64,000 bases of DNA from Haliotis asinina (lineage: Eukaryota; Mollusca; Gastropoda; Lepetellida; Haliotidae). How positions within the stretch are numbered: the stretch's first letter is position 1; each line of letters begins with the position of its first letter. The stretch lies in NCBI RefSeq assembly GCF_037392515.1, contig NC_090290.1, positions 55,440,753 through 55,504,752 on the forward strand, given 5' to 3'. The notes beneath the pieces are model-generated. The model made no database searches. It worked only from the letters and a program-made list of their open reading frames with translations, and had not been told where the DNA came from. Made by a program: the position numbers and the translations under genes. Shown in pieces: positions 24,544 to 37,255 of the stretch.

Positions 24544-27500
24544 GGGTAAGTTATACACTGTCGAAACCAGAATGGATTTGCGAAATACTATTTCTCTTTG
24601 TGTTTCAAACTTCGTAAAACTGACTGTGTTGAGAGAGTGAATATTCTGTAATTTGTATTATTATTGATTAGGTGATAGCTATTAATGGATCACAATGTTT
24701 AGACTTCGGAGTTGATAGTTATTATGGGCTACATTTCGCATATCGGTAATAGTATGTTAGCAGACGCCTTTTGAAATGAAGCGCCTTAGAGCTGTCTCCC
24801 TTTGGACTCTCTTCCGTTGGGTGTTTGACTACACGAGGCCGATCGCGAAGGTTCCATGCTTTGCTGGAATGCTCAAGAATCAGTGACTGAGTACATAAAG
24901 GTTAGCTGTAGTGTTGACGGGGCGCACGCGGCATTATCCTCGGAGTTATACTGGAGTTGTGTGATCATTCGGCCTACATCTGTCTGCCTCTTCGTCTGGT
25001 TGTTAACATCCACTTACATCCAAGACGGACAGCTCATTATTAGTATCCGTAACAACGGTCCAAATCAGAATGGATTTATACGAATCACGATTTTCCTACG
25101 TATTTCAAACTTCATAAGTTATAAACTCTAGAAACCATAACTGATTTACTATTCCGACTTTTCATCGTGTGCAATAAACCTTGATCGACTTGTTAAAGTT
25201 TGGTTATCAGCAAGATGGGTCTGTGTTGCCTCACAGTTGTACATGGATCTATTAAGAAAAAGTACAGCGAGTCAAAACATTTTTAACTCCAGATGACTCT
25301 GGTTTTTATTTTTGATAAATAATTCTAAACCTTTGGAGATAAGGTAACACTATCTACATAGCTACCCCCAGTACCATCTGAATCAAGGAATAAAGTTGGT
25401 CCACAGGTGTTTCTTGTGGAATAGTGTTTACATGTTACACACTTTAATTATACAATAATTGTTTTGATAAGATTGATCATGCTTCTTTTGAAAAATGCAA
25501 GCAACTACTCATTGAGATTTCACACGATAATGTCTTCGTCTCAATATCTGCTGCACACGTTAAGAAAATCAGTGGTTGATTGCGTAATGAAGTATGGTTA
25601 ATAACTGAAATAACTTCAGTAAACATCCACAGACTCTGGTCCGACTGGCTAGATTTGTAAATGTATCACTTTCTCCGACTTGCCAGGTTATAATACACTT
25701 TCAAATCACGTTAACTTATGGCCTGCTAAAAGTGTTCATCGTATTATCAGCGTAATGGTGAAACCTGTGTCATGTCGACGATATTTTGTTCTCATCTGGG
25801 TTTATTGTTTTTAATCTTTTACTTACTTTCTGCATTCGGATTTCAGGGTAGTGAATTATTTGGCGAGCTAATAACCGCGATCAGAGAATGATTCCCCCTC
25901 GGATTGTACTGTCAAAGAGACAAAAAGACAGACACCTGAAGATTAGACCTGTTTTCATTCGATTCTGATATTTAAAATTGAAGCGGTGCCTCCTCCACTA
26001 TCTAGTGGTGGATGGAAGTTTGGCGGGTCAATAGAAAATAGATCGAAGAAAATGTAAAAGGTACAGCAAAATGTAGTACTTGTTGTTACCCAGCCTAGCG
26101 CGCGGCATTGACAATATGAAAGAAGACTTTGTCACATAATATCTTTATCACACCTTGTTTTCACACAATATCAATATTAATAATCAATGTTATAACTTAA
26201 TTTTGGACTACTTAACTTCTAGTGAGTGTAGCGTTTCACATGTTTGGGTAATCAGGGCTACTTCACATACAAATGATACAGAGAACATGCATGTTTATTG
26301 ATAAGTAGAAAGAGCCATAATTGCTTATATGCATGGTGATATCCTATAAGTGTATAACTAAACCAGGGATAATACAGTTTCCGTTAAAATGGTCAGTTTC
26401 TGTACCAAGGGATGATAGTCAGAATTCATAATGGAAACACATTTATAATATGAAGGTTATCACTATGTATACGTCATTACAACGGTTACCTTATCTATTT
26501 ATGCCCTCGGTCAAGGAGGTCAAATGCAATTCTACTGTTTCTACTGTTTCCTATTCTGTCCATTGTTATGTCATTGTCAGTCCTTTGTTGTCTACATCTA
26601 TAATTAAATCTGGTGTGTCAGTCACTCTGGTATTCCGATTGTATCTGTATTTACAACCTACAAACCTGCTGGCTGGACTTTTTAATCACAACTAGACTCA
26701 CGGTTAATAATTTGCCGAGACAAAAGGTATGAGAAATCCCCTATTATCCAGCAAAATATAACTCTGACAAGTCTAAAATTTTCAAAGTTATGTATTGACC
26801 AAAGAGCAAGATACATTGATTCACAATAGAGGTTTCTAGTACAATGCAACTGAGTCCAATCTAGTATTGGGTCACAAAGTCTGTGTTGATATTCAGTGAA
26901 AAACAGTTCTACTAAATCTCTCACAATGAGCGATCTCGAATGTGGATCAACGTTGGAAAGAGGCAGACAGATGTAGATGGGCCGAATGCTTGTATTACTA
27001 ATGTATTACTCTGAGTGTCCAGACAACAACCAGCCTTATATATACACAGTCGGCCTATGTCTACCAACAGTCAAAACACATATTGATGTGCAGAAGATCG
27101 TCTATGGGGAGGCAACTCTAAAGGGCTACTTTGCCGCTAAAATACTATTAAAGCGATGCGAAATGTGACCCATAATAACTATCACACATAACATAATACA
27201 AATAACAGAAAACACACTCTTGTAAAATAGTTACCCTGTCAAGACATTGCTGCACAAAAGTCAGTATTTGGGTCTAAGAGGGGTGTTGGGCAAGACTTGA
27301 CCGTTTCGTCATTTACGGATTCATTCATAAGTGGCCGAGTTAGTAGGTGAAAAATATAGATAACGTGGAAACGCCAACTCCATCTAGCAATGGCAGTCTA
27401 AGCCACCGACTTGTGTCATGATCTTGTAGATAAGTGTAACCAATTATTAAATTAATATAAACTTGTTTTATCTAATGTACATAGACTTCGACTGGTATAA

Positions 27501-27849
27501 GCACGCCGTATGACTGTGCTTTTCTTTTATTACTCGCCCGTTGAAGGTACAGCAGTGTAATATTTTCACTTCAATATTACACTAGTGTAATTCATTAAAT
27601 GTTATGATGTTGATATACATGCAAAGTTCGAAATAGTTACTCAAAGCAAAACAACCCCCAACTGTATGTTTTTAAGCTGTGAAATTGAATTTCAGTGGAT
27701 TTAACAATACAGATAATGTAAAATAACATGAGATTCTTAGTCACTGACAGAATTTCTTACATATGACTCACAGTTTAACTGGTACTTGCAGTCACTTAGA
27801 CATTTTGCTGTACTATTTTCTTTCGCAAGTAATAAATATATTTGTTTAC
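24544..27849. other. Long stretch with no gene recognised
   Basis: AT-rich DNA. Two similar stretches containing 'cagaatggattt' and 'gtatttcaaacttc' occur near 24570 and 25070 and may be two copies of one old repeat. No ORF has a recognisable motif. Confidence 0.4.
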
Positions 27850-28552
27850 ATACTTATCATAGTTGAAAGCCAACAATCGCCCCGCGCTCTCCGATGTGCT
27901 CAATCTCTCTACTTATACCATAGAGACGAGAGACAACCCTGTACTTAGCTGGGTCGCGATCCCCACAGGTCACGTGACCCCTTGACACGTCATTCCCTGG
28001 CGGCGACAGAGGCCACCCCCTGGGAGGGGAGGAGGGAGGGAAATCACGACTTGTTGGCTTTAAACAAGGTAAGTATAAAAAATAACATTTAATCAAAAAT
28101 GTGACCCCACCTGTGGTGAGGAGGCTGCATAGGGAGGAACCACTTAGAGGGAACTTAAAAACCAACCGAAAGGATAACAGGGAACGAGGAAAGATTCGAA
28201 CGTTTATTAACAAAGAATCTCAGAAAAACGCAGAAGATTTCCCTGTACCTCTAGGAGCCCTGCGTAGGTCTAGTGTGTTTCGTCTCCTGACGAACAGTGA
28301 CCCCGAAGTTCTCTGCTGTGCAAAGACCTGGGGTCCTAACCGGGACACTCCCGCCAAATCCTCATTCGATAAGTTCCCTCAAATAGTGGTCGTCAAGGGT
28401 CACGTGACCTGCGGGGTCGCGACCCAGCTAAGTACAGGGTTGTCTCTCTTCTCTGTGGTATAAGGAGAGAGATTGAGCGCATCGGAGAGCGCGGTGCAAC
28501 TGTTGGCTTTCAACAAGGTAAGTATAAAAAATACCATTTAACCAAAAATGTC
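27850..28552. repeat. Foldback structure: inverted arms plus a direct repeat
   Basis: The left arm (about 27850-27986) and right arm (about 28393-28530) are imperfect inverted copies more than 100 bases long. Both contain gcgctctccgatg(t/c)gctca, caaccctgtacttagctggg and a (g)gtcacgtgacc palindrome. A second motif, gttggcttt(a/c)aacaagg then gtaagtataaaaaata, occurs as direct copies at about 28053 and 28503. Each copy carries a textbook splice donor (AAG/GTAAGTAT); a decayed inverted version sits at 27855-27873. The interior (28105-28390) has an open plus frame of unknown meaning. It could be a nonautonomous foldback transposon or an inverted duplication of a promoter/first-exon segment. Confidence 0.7.
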
Positions 28553-31500
28553 AAATTTCGTCCATTCTCAGTGCTCTTCTATTCTTCAGTGTAACCAGTA
28601 ATGTGCAGTCGATATCTGAAAAGATGGTATCTGTACCTATTTTATTTCTGAAATAAAATAGCAATGAGCGGTACACATTGAACAAATTATTATTGTTATG
28701 CATTACTGAACACCTACATTATTAAAGATAATCATGACGTGAAAAATACTGATCATATTTGTACGTTCAGTTATCTTGGGGTCATTTCTGTTACATCAAA
28801 TATGTACTTTACTCAGTTTCTTTACTGAGAAGCCTCTCATCAATGAATGTATCTACTTCTAACTGTATGTCTATACTCACAACGTCCTGAGAGGGTACGT
28901 AAGTGCCAAAACGTTCATGTCAATGTGAACATACCAGGATTTTCAAACGTAGTATTCTTGCTATTTTTGACTAACATTTCTTACACTCGCCAGTGGCTGA
29001 AGGGATGGTGTAAATCCAGCTAGGGACCATGCAGGTAGCAAAGGTACTGTAAGTCCTCATGGCCATTAGTATGGTGATCTACCTTCAGTTGTTGGCGATC
29101 TATAGCCCATTTTCATTTTGTGTTGTCCCTTATAGCTACATCGTATTAGATTTCATTACTTGTTTTACATGTATATCTGTGATATTCTTGTTATTTTAAT
29201 GTCCTTTGTTGAGAGGATTGTATAATCTACCTCTCATTATTGTTAATCTATATATTGTTTTAGTCATGACATGGCTGAAATATTGCCAAAGTGACTTTAA
29301 ATTTTAACTCACACTCTACACTCTCAACGAATTCGTCAATCACATTGTTAAAAAAATCTCAACCATTTCTGGCTGCACATTTGAAAATAAACAAACATTG
29401 AAACATCTACAGTATTATCATGTAGAAAGTAGTAAACAAAACACAGTGAGCCGTAATCTGTAGTAGATCTCCATTGTGAGTGTCCATTGTCATTGTCTCT
29501 CTTAAATTACATTTCTTAATAATTCTTGTCACTGATTTATCACATATAAGTGACCGTGTGAAGTAAACTACTGAAAAGGTTGACAGCAAATAGACCATAT
29601 AGCCAGAAGGTAGAATAGGTAGGTCTACAGACTACAACGGGTAGCGAACAGTTGCCGCCGGTTACCGGTTATCGTCTATACATTAGTATCACGAGAGCTC
29701 AGCTACGGTCAGTTCCAGCTTCAGTAATTGTCTCCACGGTATATGCAACAATAACCTGTTGCATAAGAAGATTCCTCGCGGTAAGTAGCATAGGAGAAAA
29801 ATTAAAGATAAACTTATGAACCCCTATAAAAATCTAACATAGTCAACGGATGAGGGGCGGGGGATGCCCTACGACCTATGTCATAGCAAGTTCAAATAGA
29901 GAAGTCATTAATTGTTTCATTCCATATCAATCTGCTGCAAATGAAACACTCAAATTATTCAATTATACTAGGTTATTGGGTTTATATAAAAATATAAATT
30001 TCAGGAATGGCATGACAAATTATGCATGGCGATAACTGTTACAGTTAGTTGTAAGAAAACATCTACTAGTATTATACATAAATATATATAAATACTAGTC
30101 ATACATAAATATGATTCGCGGAAGACCTGTCGGCGGATGGGACCTGTCGGCGAATGGTTAATTAAAAATCATAACTAATTCTATTTAAATAATTTAACGA
30201 CTGTCGTATTTTGTAAATATCGCCAAAGTATGGCGATAACTGTTCGCAAGCCAGTAGTCGTTGGTCATTGGTCACTGGATGCAATTTCCACAGATTTGCA
30301 TGTACATCTTAATTTAATATAGCATTAGTTCTCACGTTTGAGGAATTAACTCATCTACAATCAGATTTCATTTTAATTTTTTGTTGCGTATTCCTTTAAT
30401 CGACATAAAATCAACATGTTGAATATTTTCAGATCAATGTTAACATCACTGCTTCAGACAGGTACGCGAAGGATATATAATTAGTTTAATAATTGGCAGA
30501 AATTTAATTGAAATTATGATTTGTAATCAACCTGCAGAGTTTAACAATCCCACTAAAACTAAATTCATACAAATATTGCAAGCAGCACGAAACAACAAAG
30601 TGTGTAAATCACGCCCCGTGATAACTGCCCATTCATAAACAAGATATCTCCATTATTTCTTCTATTTATTTAAGCACTTTTTCTAATATTTAAATCTCTT
30701 TGAAAGCAGATACTGGTGGTATTCATACATTGACTTACGACGAGCATATCCATGGATAAGAAGTTAGGGACTCGTCGCACTGTGTGAGCGGATAACCGGA
30801 AGTGAAGAACCCAAACTCTCGGCAAAGTATCGCGCACGGAACCTATTCATGTTGAGGTCACGCAAACCTGGACAGTGTTGTCAGTCACGAACTTCACTAT
30901 ATGGATGGTTTCACCGAGGTTTCCCAACGTAGGCACACTATGGAAGCTTCACCACTGCTGCTTGGGGGCTATTACTACCTGGCCTGTTTGTTTGCTATAA
31001 GCACCGCTTTGATATTAAAATGCAATCAAAGGTGTACTACCACTCTATTCTACATTATCATTGTAATTCCCTATCAGAACGTTACGTTTTTTATAAGCTT
31101 GATTAATATTAGCTCAACAAATATCTTAAACATTACTTTTTGAAGGTTACGCACTGAAAGCTTTTACGACCAGAATTTGGGTAGACTTAATGTTTCAGTC
31201 TGGAAATCTACATCTAAGAACATTTACATATATATGATATTCCACAACAGTTACTGATGCGTTTACGGTAGAGCTGTGAAACTTAAACTTATGACGATTA
31301 AAATTGACTTGTGTTTCCTCTGATGTTCACAGAAGCCTACGTGTAATATTGTCATTATTCTGAAGCCAGTATGTGACTGTTTGAAGCAATATGGACAAAC
31401 TTGACCTGCGTAACAACTAAGGTACAAGCATGAGGCATCTGTAACGGAACCTCGGAATAAACGATGGTTAAAACGATGACGTCTCCTCTCATGGGTAATA

Positions 31501-32258
31501 AAATGATTTCTAGCAAAGCTTAAATGCAAGATGTCTTTATTTTTAGATATACATACAATGCATTTTTACAATGAAAGAAAATGTTACACAAAATGTTAAC
31601 AACGAATGACGTACTTCCTGATTCCTGTCTACAACATAGTATGTTGGTGCAGAACATAGCTACAGTAGATTCATTTGTGACATATATATGCAGTGACACC
31701 CATATTTAAACATACAGAGCTGTCAAAACTACATTCCCTTAAGATAAGTTTGTAAAGCTGTCAGGAAAGAGTTACATGATTTTCAAAACGGTGCAACAGT
31801 TCAGGAATTAGGTATCTCTTCAACACACGCAACTGTTTTCTCTGACAAGAAAAGCTAAATAACTTTATTGATGAAATGGACAATATTTGGAAAAATATGT
31901 ATTCAACAAAATTAACATTTTCAGTAAAAAAAACTCTTTTCATTCTAAGTAGGTTCATTTCTATAAACACGCGATGATATAATTCCTGACACGCAATGTA
32001 TTAAATATGTATATTAAGTAATATTTCATAGTTTCATTGTTTCCAAATACAAATGTATTTGTGGTTCCCTATTTCAGCCAGAACATCTTTAAAATGATAC
32101 TGATAAGTTGATAATTAACAGCCAGGTTTGTCTATGTATCTATACTGAGTAGCAAAAGAAAAAATGAAATCTCATAAAAGTAAGCATTCATGTTTACGTA
32201 TTTTGATTAAAAGCTATTCAGAGTAACATGAGCCTCCGATCTTGCAAGTGAAAATATC
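28553..32258. other. Long stretch with no gene recognised
   Basis: AT-rich DNA apart from a short SINE tail fragment at 29262. A short duplication 'gacctgtcggcg' occurs near 30125 and 30142. It may include the 3' UTR of the minus-strand gene that ends at 32259. No coding exon was recognised. Confidence 0.4.
29262..29322 (+). mobile_element. SINE-C tail fragment, sense
   Basis: 'atgacatggctgaaatattg' then 'ccaaagtgac', 'taaattttaactcacactct' and 'acactctc' matches the SINE-C tail seen antisense at 22952. Nothing SINE-like precedes it. Confidence 0.45.
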
Positions 32259-32360
32259 CTAGGCTGGCCATCCGATAACCTTGACAGCATCCAGTTCGAC
32301 CCAGTATTGCGCAGCTTGACCACTTGTTGTTATCCACAACTGATCGGTAGTATAATCTAT
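32259..32360 (-). CDS. FBXL4-like gene, exon 3 with stop
   Basis: 34 codons from IDYTTDQLW to VKVIGWPA and TAG, preceded by the acceptor ttgtcgttacag. The segment YWVELDAVKVIG is the usual end of the domain. Confidence 0.83.
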   Translation of the reverse strand: MDYTTDQLWITTSGQAAQYWVELDAVKVIGWPA

Positions 32361-33281
32361 CTGTAACGACAAATGTAAAGACATTATGTGAAACATCCAC
32401 CCGTGTAGTCTTACATGTGAGTCAAGTGCAAGTAATGTTGAGTAGTTTAGGAAACATATATACCTCCAGTGTAATCGAGTTAATTCTGCTGGCGGTGAGC
32501 TTGATCAACTGCGGTGTGGTCCATACCATATCCCAAACGCCGTTCGATTGCAGCGCCTGAATGTTTTTTGTACCACCTGGATGGTAAGTCTCATAAATGT
32601 CAAGCTGAAGGATGTACAACAGTTGGGCAATCTTCACCTGTAATTGCACAATGAATTACAACATGTGAACACAGGATATTTAAATTCAAAAGGACAAAAT
32701 ATGGATAAAGCGTCCGTTCGTCGCGGATTCGATTTCCCACAAGGAACATTTGCCCTTAAATAAACGCTGGTAGATTGTTTGGTTCAAAGTGGCGAAACCT
32801 TTTGTTTATTTTGTACAGTGCACTGATGAAGCACACGGCGGACCGCATGTTGTAGGTTGCTGCGTTTCAACACAGACAACTGAATTAAATATATTCTAAC
32901 AAACAGGTCGTATCAGTTATGTAATTATGTACACATCCACTACATCGTCTAATTTGGATATACAAATGCTATTAAAATAAAAAATACGTTCCAAAATTAT
33001 TGGAATCATCATAAAAACCACAAAAACAACCACACCACACCACACCACACCACACTGTCAGTACTTTAGAAAACTGTTTTCACCTTGATCCACTCATCGC
33101 CTTTGCTCCAGTTTTTCGAGGCCCATGCACCTGCCAGATCGCCATGATTCGGATATACGTCAGGAGGGCCAATTATTTTAGCTGCACCATGCCTGGAAGA
33201 TGAAACAGTATTACATATAAGTATTACAAGAAAGCACAGCCGGAGGAGCATTGCCCTCAATATATATTGCACAAGTGACAT
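32259..33281 (-). CDS. Secreted FBXL4/pappalysin-type discoidin-like single-domain protein
   Basis: Three exons on the minus strand, joined as 33281-33084, 32637-32464 and 32360-32259, give a 157-residue protein ending in TAG. Donors are AAG/gtgaaa and GAG/gtatat, acceptors ttacag and gttacag; both introns are phase 0. Residues 11-28 form a hydrophobic signal peptide (the start could also be Met11). The rest matches the galactose-binding-like domain known from the N-terminal part of FBXL4 and from pappalysins: DVYPNHGDLAGAWA (41-54), LDIYETYHPGG (78-88), then SRINSITLE and YWVELDAVKVIG near the end. No F-box, LRR or protease follows, so it is a stand-alone secreted domain and probably a binding protein. 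The ligand is unknown. Confidence 0.82.
32464..32637 (-). CDS. FBXL4-like gene, exon 2
   Basis: 58 codons, starting VKIAQLLY and containing the family hallmark DIYETYHPGG. It is flanked by ttacag on the 5' side and gtatatatg on the 3' side. Confidence 0.83.
33031..33055. repeat. (CACAC)5 microsatellite
   Basis: Five perfect pentanucleotide copies inside intron 1 of the FBXL4-like gene, about 29 bases from its donor. Confidence 0.9.
33084..33281 (-). CDS. FBXL4-like gene, exon 1
   Basis: Encodes the signal peptide and the DVYPNHGDLAGAWA motif, ending ...DEWIK in phase 0 before the donor gtgaaaac. A good acceptor-like sequence (catcttccag) lies inside it at about 33197, so an alternative model with a separate upstream exon cannot be excluded. 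Confidence 0.78.
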
Positions 33282-34450
33282 ATTGATCAGATGCCTTTTC
33301 GTAATATTTAAACATGATAAATCTATGTATAGTCCACAGTTTAACGGCTCAACTAACGTATTTCAGCTTCCAACTACAAGAAGCCATGCTTCATTTGCAG
33401 TAGTTAAATGGGACTAAAATCACCAGGTTAGTGACACACAAGGTACTTTACAGAGGTCAACTGAGTATAAATTGTCCAGTTTATTCAAATCAATGGTCAA
33501 AGCAACCGAACCGTTTGTCAGATCGAAACCGACCCGAACCATGGCGGGTCGCCATTTTCTTTCGATTTATTGACTCCAACTAATACATGTGCGATGCAAC
33601 ATGCTGCACAGAAACAATAGCATACAGAGAACCTTAGGCTTCCATACGACCTTCACCTCGATTGCTGGCATCATTAACCAAACCGGGACAACGATTATCC
33701 GTTTATGTTGCCAAAACACTTCCCATGAATCTTAGGAAGCGGGCCTAAAATATCCCTTCCTGGTGTTATGTGCTGGTGATTCTTTTGTGGTGCATTGGTC
33801 TCTGATGAACAAGGACCCGCTTTAGGCTTCACATATGAACACTACAGTTGGATTAGCTGTTTTTGAGTTCAGTATGTACACATTTACCGCCTTTCACTGA
33901 TTTATGGTGTGTGTATGTACTATTTAATTCACTCTTTTGCACACTCAATTTAAACATGATTAACCATTTTCATATCAGTTTTAAGCTGGTCAGAATATGT
34001 GCATTAATATTCATGTTAAAAATCCAGTCGAGAAACAGACGTTATTTACTTGACATGTCATATAATCTAGAGCGATCTTCAACCTGAAATAAAACTTTAG
34101 TTTATACATTTGCCATGGCGGTAAGACAGGTATGTTGTATGCTTCTCCATCAGATACTACTGTCTGATGTACGCCTCTGGTGTAGCAGTGTCATTCTAGT
34201 CGGATAACGAAATATTCACCAATTACAGATTACCTTCAGTAACTTGTAATCTTTGACACTATAAGTTGTATGCATCTCTCGAGGGCAGTACGGTCTAATG
34301 TACACCTCTTTGTAGTATTTTCACAATAGAGTCAAATATAACAATTTTCTGTAAGTAATCTTTTCCAGAACATCTCGTTAACGTCGGTAGTTGAGCCTTG
34401 AAATTTACGTCACGCATACTCATAGCTTCTAGTCTTTTGTACACGCACCA
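33282..34450. other. Stretch with no gene recognised
   Basis: Upstream of the FBXL4-like gene, so it may hold its promoter. I see no clear core promoter motif, and no other ORF of interest. Confidence 0.35.
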
Positions 34451-34597
34451 TGAGTGAGTGAGGGAATTGGTTTTACGCCACATTTAGCAATATAACAGCA
34501 ATATCACGGCAGGGAACACCAGAAATGGACTTCACACATTATCCTCATGGGAGCTGAACCCGGGTTCTCGGCGTAATGCGGCTGTCCCACCGCCCCT
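34451..34597 (-). mobile_element. SINE-B copy, antisense
   Basis: Starts gagtgagtgaggg and 'ttttacgccacatttagcaa', continues 'atcacggcagggaacaccag' and 'ctgaacccgggttctcggcg', and ends in cccaccgcccc. The last part is the reverse of the tRNA-like head. Confidence 0.72.
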
Positions 34598-34661
34598 TGT
34601 ACACGTACAAGGAGTTACCACATTAGTATCTGTCTGGTGCTTTTCATTCTTCCTGTTCAGG

Positions 34662-34800
34662 GTGATGGGCTGGCCTAGTAGTTAAAGTGTTTAAAAGACA
34701 AGGATTCCATTCCCCACATGGGAGCAATGTATAAAGTCGACTTCTTGTGCCCCCGCCGTGATGTTGTTGGAATATTGATGAAATACAGACATCCGTCTGG
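34662..34800 (+). mobile_element. SINE-B copy, sense, degenerate
   Basis: 'gggctggcctagtagttaaa' (A-box region), 'aggattccattccccacatg' (B-box region) and 'gccgtgatgttgttggaata' follow the order of SINE-B in sense. It lies 65 bases from the antisense copy, giving an inverted pair. Confidence 0.6.
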
Positions 34801-36354
34801 CACTGCCGCCTTTGGAATATCAAGGACACCTGGAATGAACAAGTAGGTTCAAACCCGGTTATTGAAACAGAAAGTCTGTTTAAAATTCACTTTGTACATT
34901 CCATAAGAAAAAATCCACAGATAGTCATATACAATGGGATATGTGTTGTGTCGTATATCCGACTTCTGAACTGCAGTTTCTTCCGTATGCCCTCGCATAA
35001 GAGACGTGGCATAAGGGTAAAACATTGAAGCTATTTGTAAACAAGCCAGATGCTTGGATAGATGTAATCATCAATTTATTAACGTGGAATATGATACCAA
35101 TCTTCACAGGTATGCACAGGTATGCAGTTCTCTTTTCTAGAAAATTGTCTCTTTTCTTAAATAAATGCTGTCGTATAAGAAACCGATCATCGAGAACTGA
35201 ATTGAATATCTAGTCTCGTCTGTGACACAAATATCGCGCAGTCTGGTTTAAAGTATGATCAGATTCCGTGACATTATATATATTATGTGAAAGAAGAGAA
35301 AGTCGGTTACAGTATCCCCGATTACAATACCAAGTGCTTGTCACTGAACGAAAACGTGTACACCTAGTTTTAATTCAAGGCTGTGAACTATGGATGTGAT
35401 CTGTTGGTACTGTCCAGTGCTGGTACATCACAAATTAGCGTTTGGTTTCGACATTACCAGAGAATATCACTTGTTTTCATGGGCACAATACGGGAAGCAA
35501 ATCAGATAATGTACGCCTTACATTCGACGTCATGTTAGCCATACTATCCATGAATTTTACACAAAGCTATTTACCATTTTGTTTAAGGAAACTGCAGGTC
35601 TCTACAATTAAACTGCTGAATGTTCAACGGTGTTGAAAGAATTAAAATTTGCCGACCGGGCTGGGATGTGGATATTTTTACGATAATTTCAAGCATGAAC
35701 CACCCCTTTATGCACTGTGTTCAAATGAAGATTACAATACCTTTATTGTACACTTTTTCCAACACTACTGCATTCAAAAGGTTCAGGTACATATATGTTC
35801 TGCAAAGTTTGATGCAACACGCATTAGATGTCAAATGCACCAATCAATGGCGATCTCTCGATAATATGCAGTTACTGTATTTCTGATTGACCCCAAAACA
35901 TCAACAAAGCAATATATTTCAAGGCTATGATTTCAAATTCACAATGAATGCTGTTCAGTGCGGTATTTGAATGCTATTTGCGAGTGAATTAGGCCAGAGT
36001 ATTGAGAATATTGATCACCTCCGTCATACTAAAACATTTCTGGACATTCAGTCAGTAAGAGACCGGCAAGACGACTATGTTATTGTTCCACAAAACAAAG
36101 CAAAACACAACAGCCCATTTCTTAAAACTAATTGCATGCATGTCATTCCAACATACAAAGCAAACACTTTGCCTATTCTAGCGAAAAAAGTAACACTCGT
36201 GAATGTTTTGTATCTGGTGGAAATTATGTACAACATTAGAGACAAAATCAATTCCAGAATATATGCTAAAGAAGGGGCGTGAGACATACAGCACTGTCCA
36301 AAGGTACTGTGATCTTTTGTCAAAACACAGATCAATCAATCAATAATGACTTAA
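34801..36354. other. Stretch with no gene recognised
   Basis: AT-rich DNA left of the LINE. ORFs here show no known motif. The LINE's 5' UTR may extend into the right part. Confidence 0.35.
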
Positions 36355-36369
36355 CTCATTGTATCTCGA

Positions 36370-36393
36370 GACATGGAATTGAACCCAGGACCT
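36370..36393 (+). other. 2A-like motif (D-M-E-L-N-P-G-P)
   Basis: Codons GAC ATG GAA TTG AAC CCA GGA CCT give DMELNPGP, matching the D-x-E-x-N-P-G-P core that causes ribosome skipping in 2A peptides. Met replaces the usual Val/Ile. An in-frame TAA lies only six codons upstream (36352), so the upstream part of a functional 2A is lost or never existed here. Such motifs at the N-terminus of LINE proteins are established in published work on non-LTR retrotransposons. Confidence 0.6.
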
Positions 36394-37202
36394 CTTAAAA
36401 CACCACATGCGTCTTCTGATAATAGGGTTCAGACACGACTCTCGTCCCAGAATGTCGCAAGTCAGTGTGTTACTTCAGACGCTGGGGTCACCCTTGGAGA
36501 CCTCGGTAAAACGCTCACTAGCAATCAGTCTCAGATGTCATCGTTGAATGTCGAATTTCGTCACGACGTCAAAGAATAGATTGTCGCACTACAGGAGGAA
36601 AATGACATTTTAAGAAAGCAGATTTCTGATCTTGAGATAAAACAGGATAGGTTAGAAGCGCAATCTAGGCGATGTAACCTCATTTTTCATGGATTGACAG
36701 AAGGACGGAATGAGATAGGAATGAAACAGAGAAGGTGGGCTCGGCCCTTGACATCGATTCAGTCGTTTCAGTGAGCATCGAACGTGCTCATCGGTTGCAC
36801 GCTCGCAATGGAAATAGACCTGTGATTGTCAAGTTCACTTTCTTCAAAGACAAATTAAATATACTAGAAGTAGCAAAGAAAACTTTGAAGGGAAATAAAC
36901 AGTTCAGAGTGTCCGAGGACTTTACAGATCATGTCCGACACACCAGATGCAAGTTATTCCCCTTTATGATGAGAGCACGGGATGATAAGAAGGTGTCATA
37001 TATGAGCTATGACAAGCTCATCATCGATGGCCTGGTGTATGTCTTTGACCATGAACACTCTGATTTGAAACAGGTAGAAAAGCGTCGCAACTGGGTCTCA
37101 ATCGTGTTGCAGATCATCATAATGGATAGGAATACGGTTATGGTCTCAGTGAAAGTGACTGTCTGGATGTCAAATTTGCATATAGTACTAATGATGATAT
37201 AG
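36373..37202 (+). pseudogene. LINE ORF1 (L1-like RNA-binding protein), broken
   Basis: The first frame runs 36373-36579 and ends at a TAG. The same frame continues past it with LQEENDILRKQISDLEIKQD (coiled coil) and SRRCNLIFHGLTEGRNE, the signature preceding the RNA-recognition fold in many ORF1 proteins. A shifted frame (36735-37202) gives SIERAHRLHARNGNRPVIVK, FFKDKLNILEVAKKTLKGNK and VSEDFTDHVRHTRCKLFPF, the RRM and C-terminal parts. At least one stop and one frameshift break it. The function in an intact element would be RNA chaperone/RNP formation. Confidence 0.75.
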
Positions 37203-37255
37203 TGACTTTAATTCCAAATCGCACTTTGCTGGAGATCAGAATACCTTCTCTTCTG

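Noticed and set aside
28101..28463. 120-codon plus ORF between the foldback arms
   Set aside because: It runs into the right inverted arm, has no motif I recognise and is most likely incidental.
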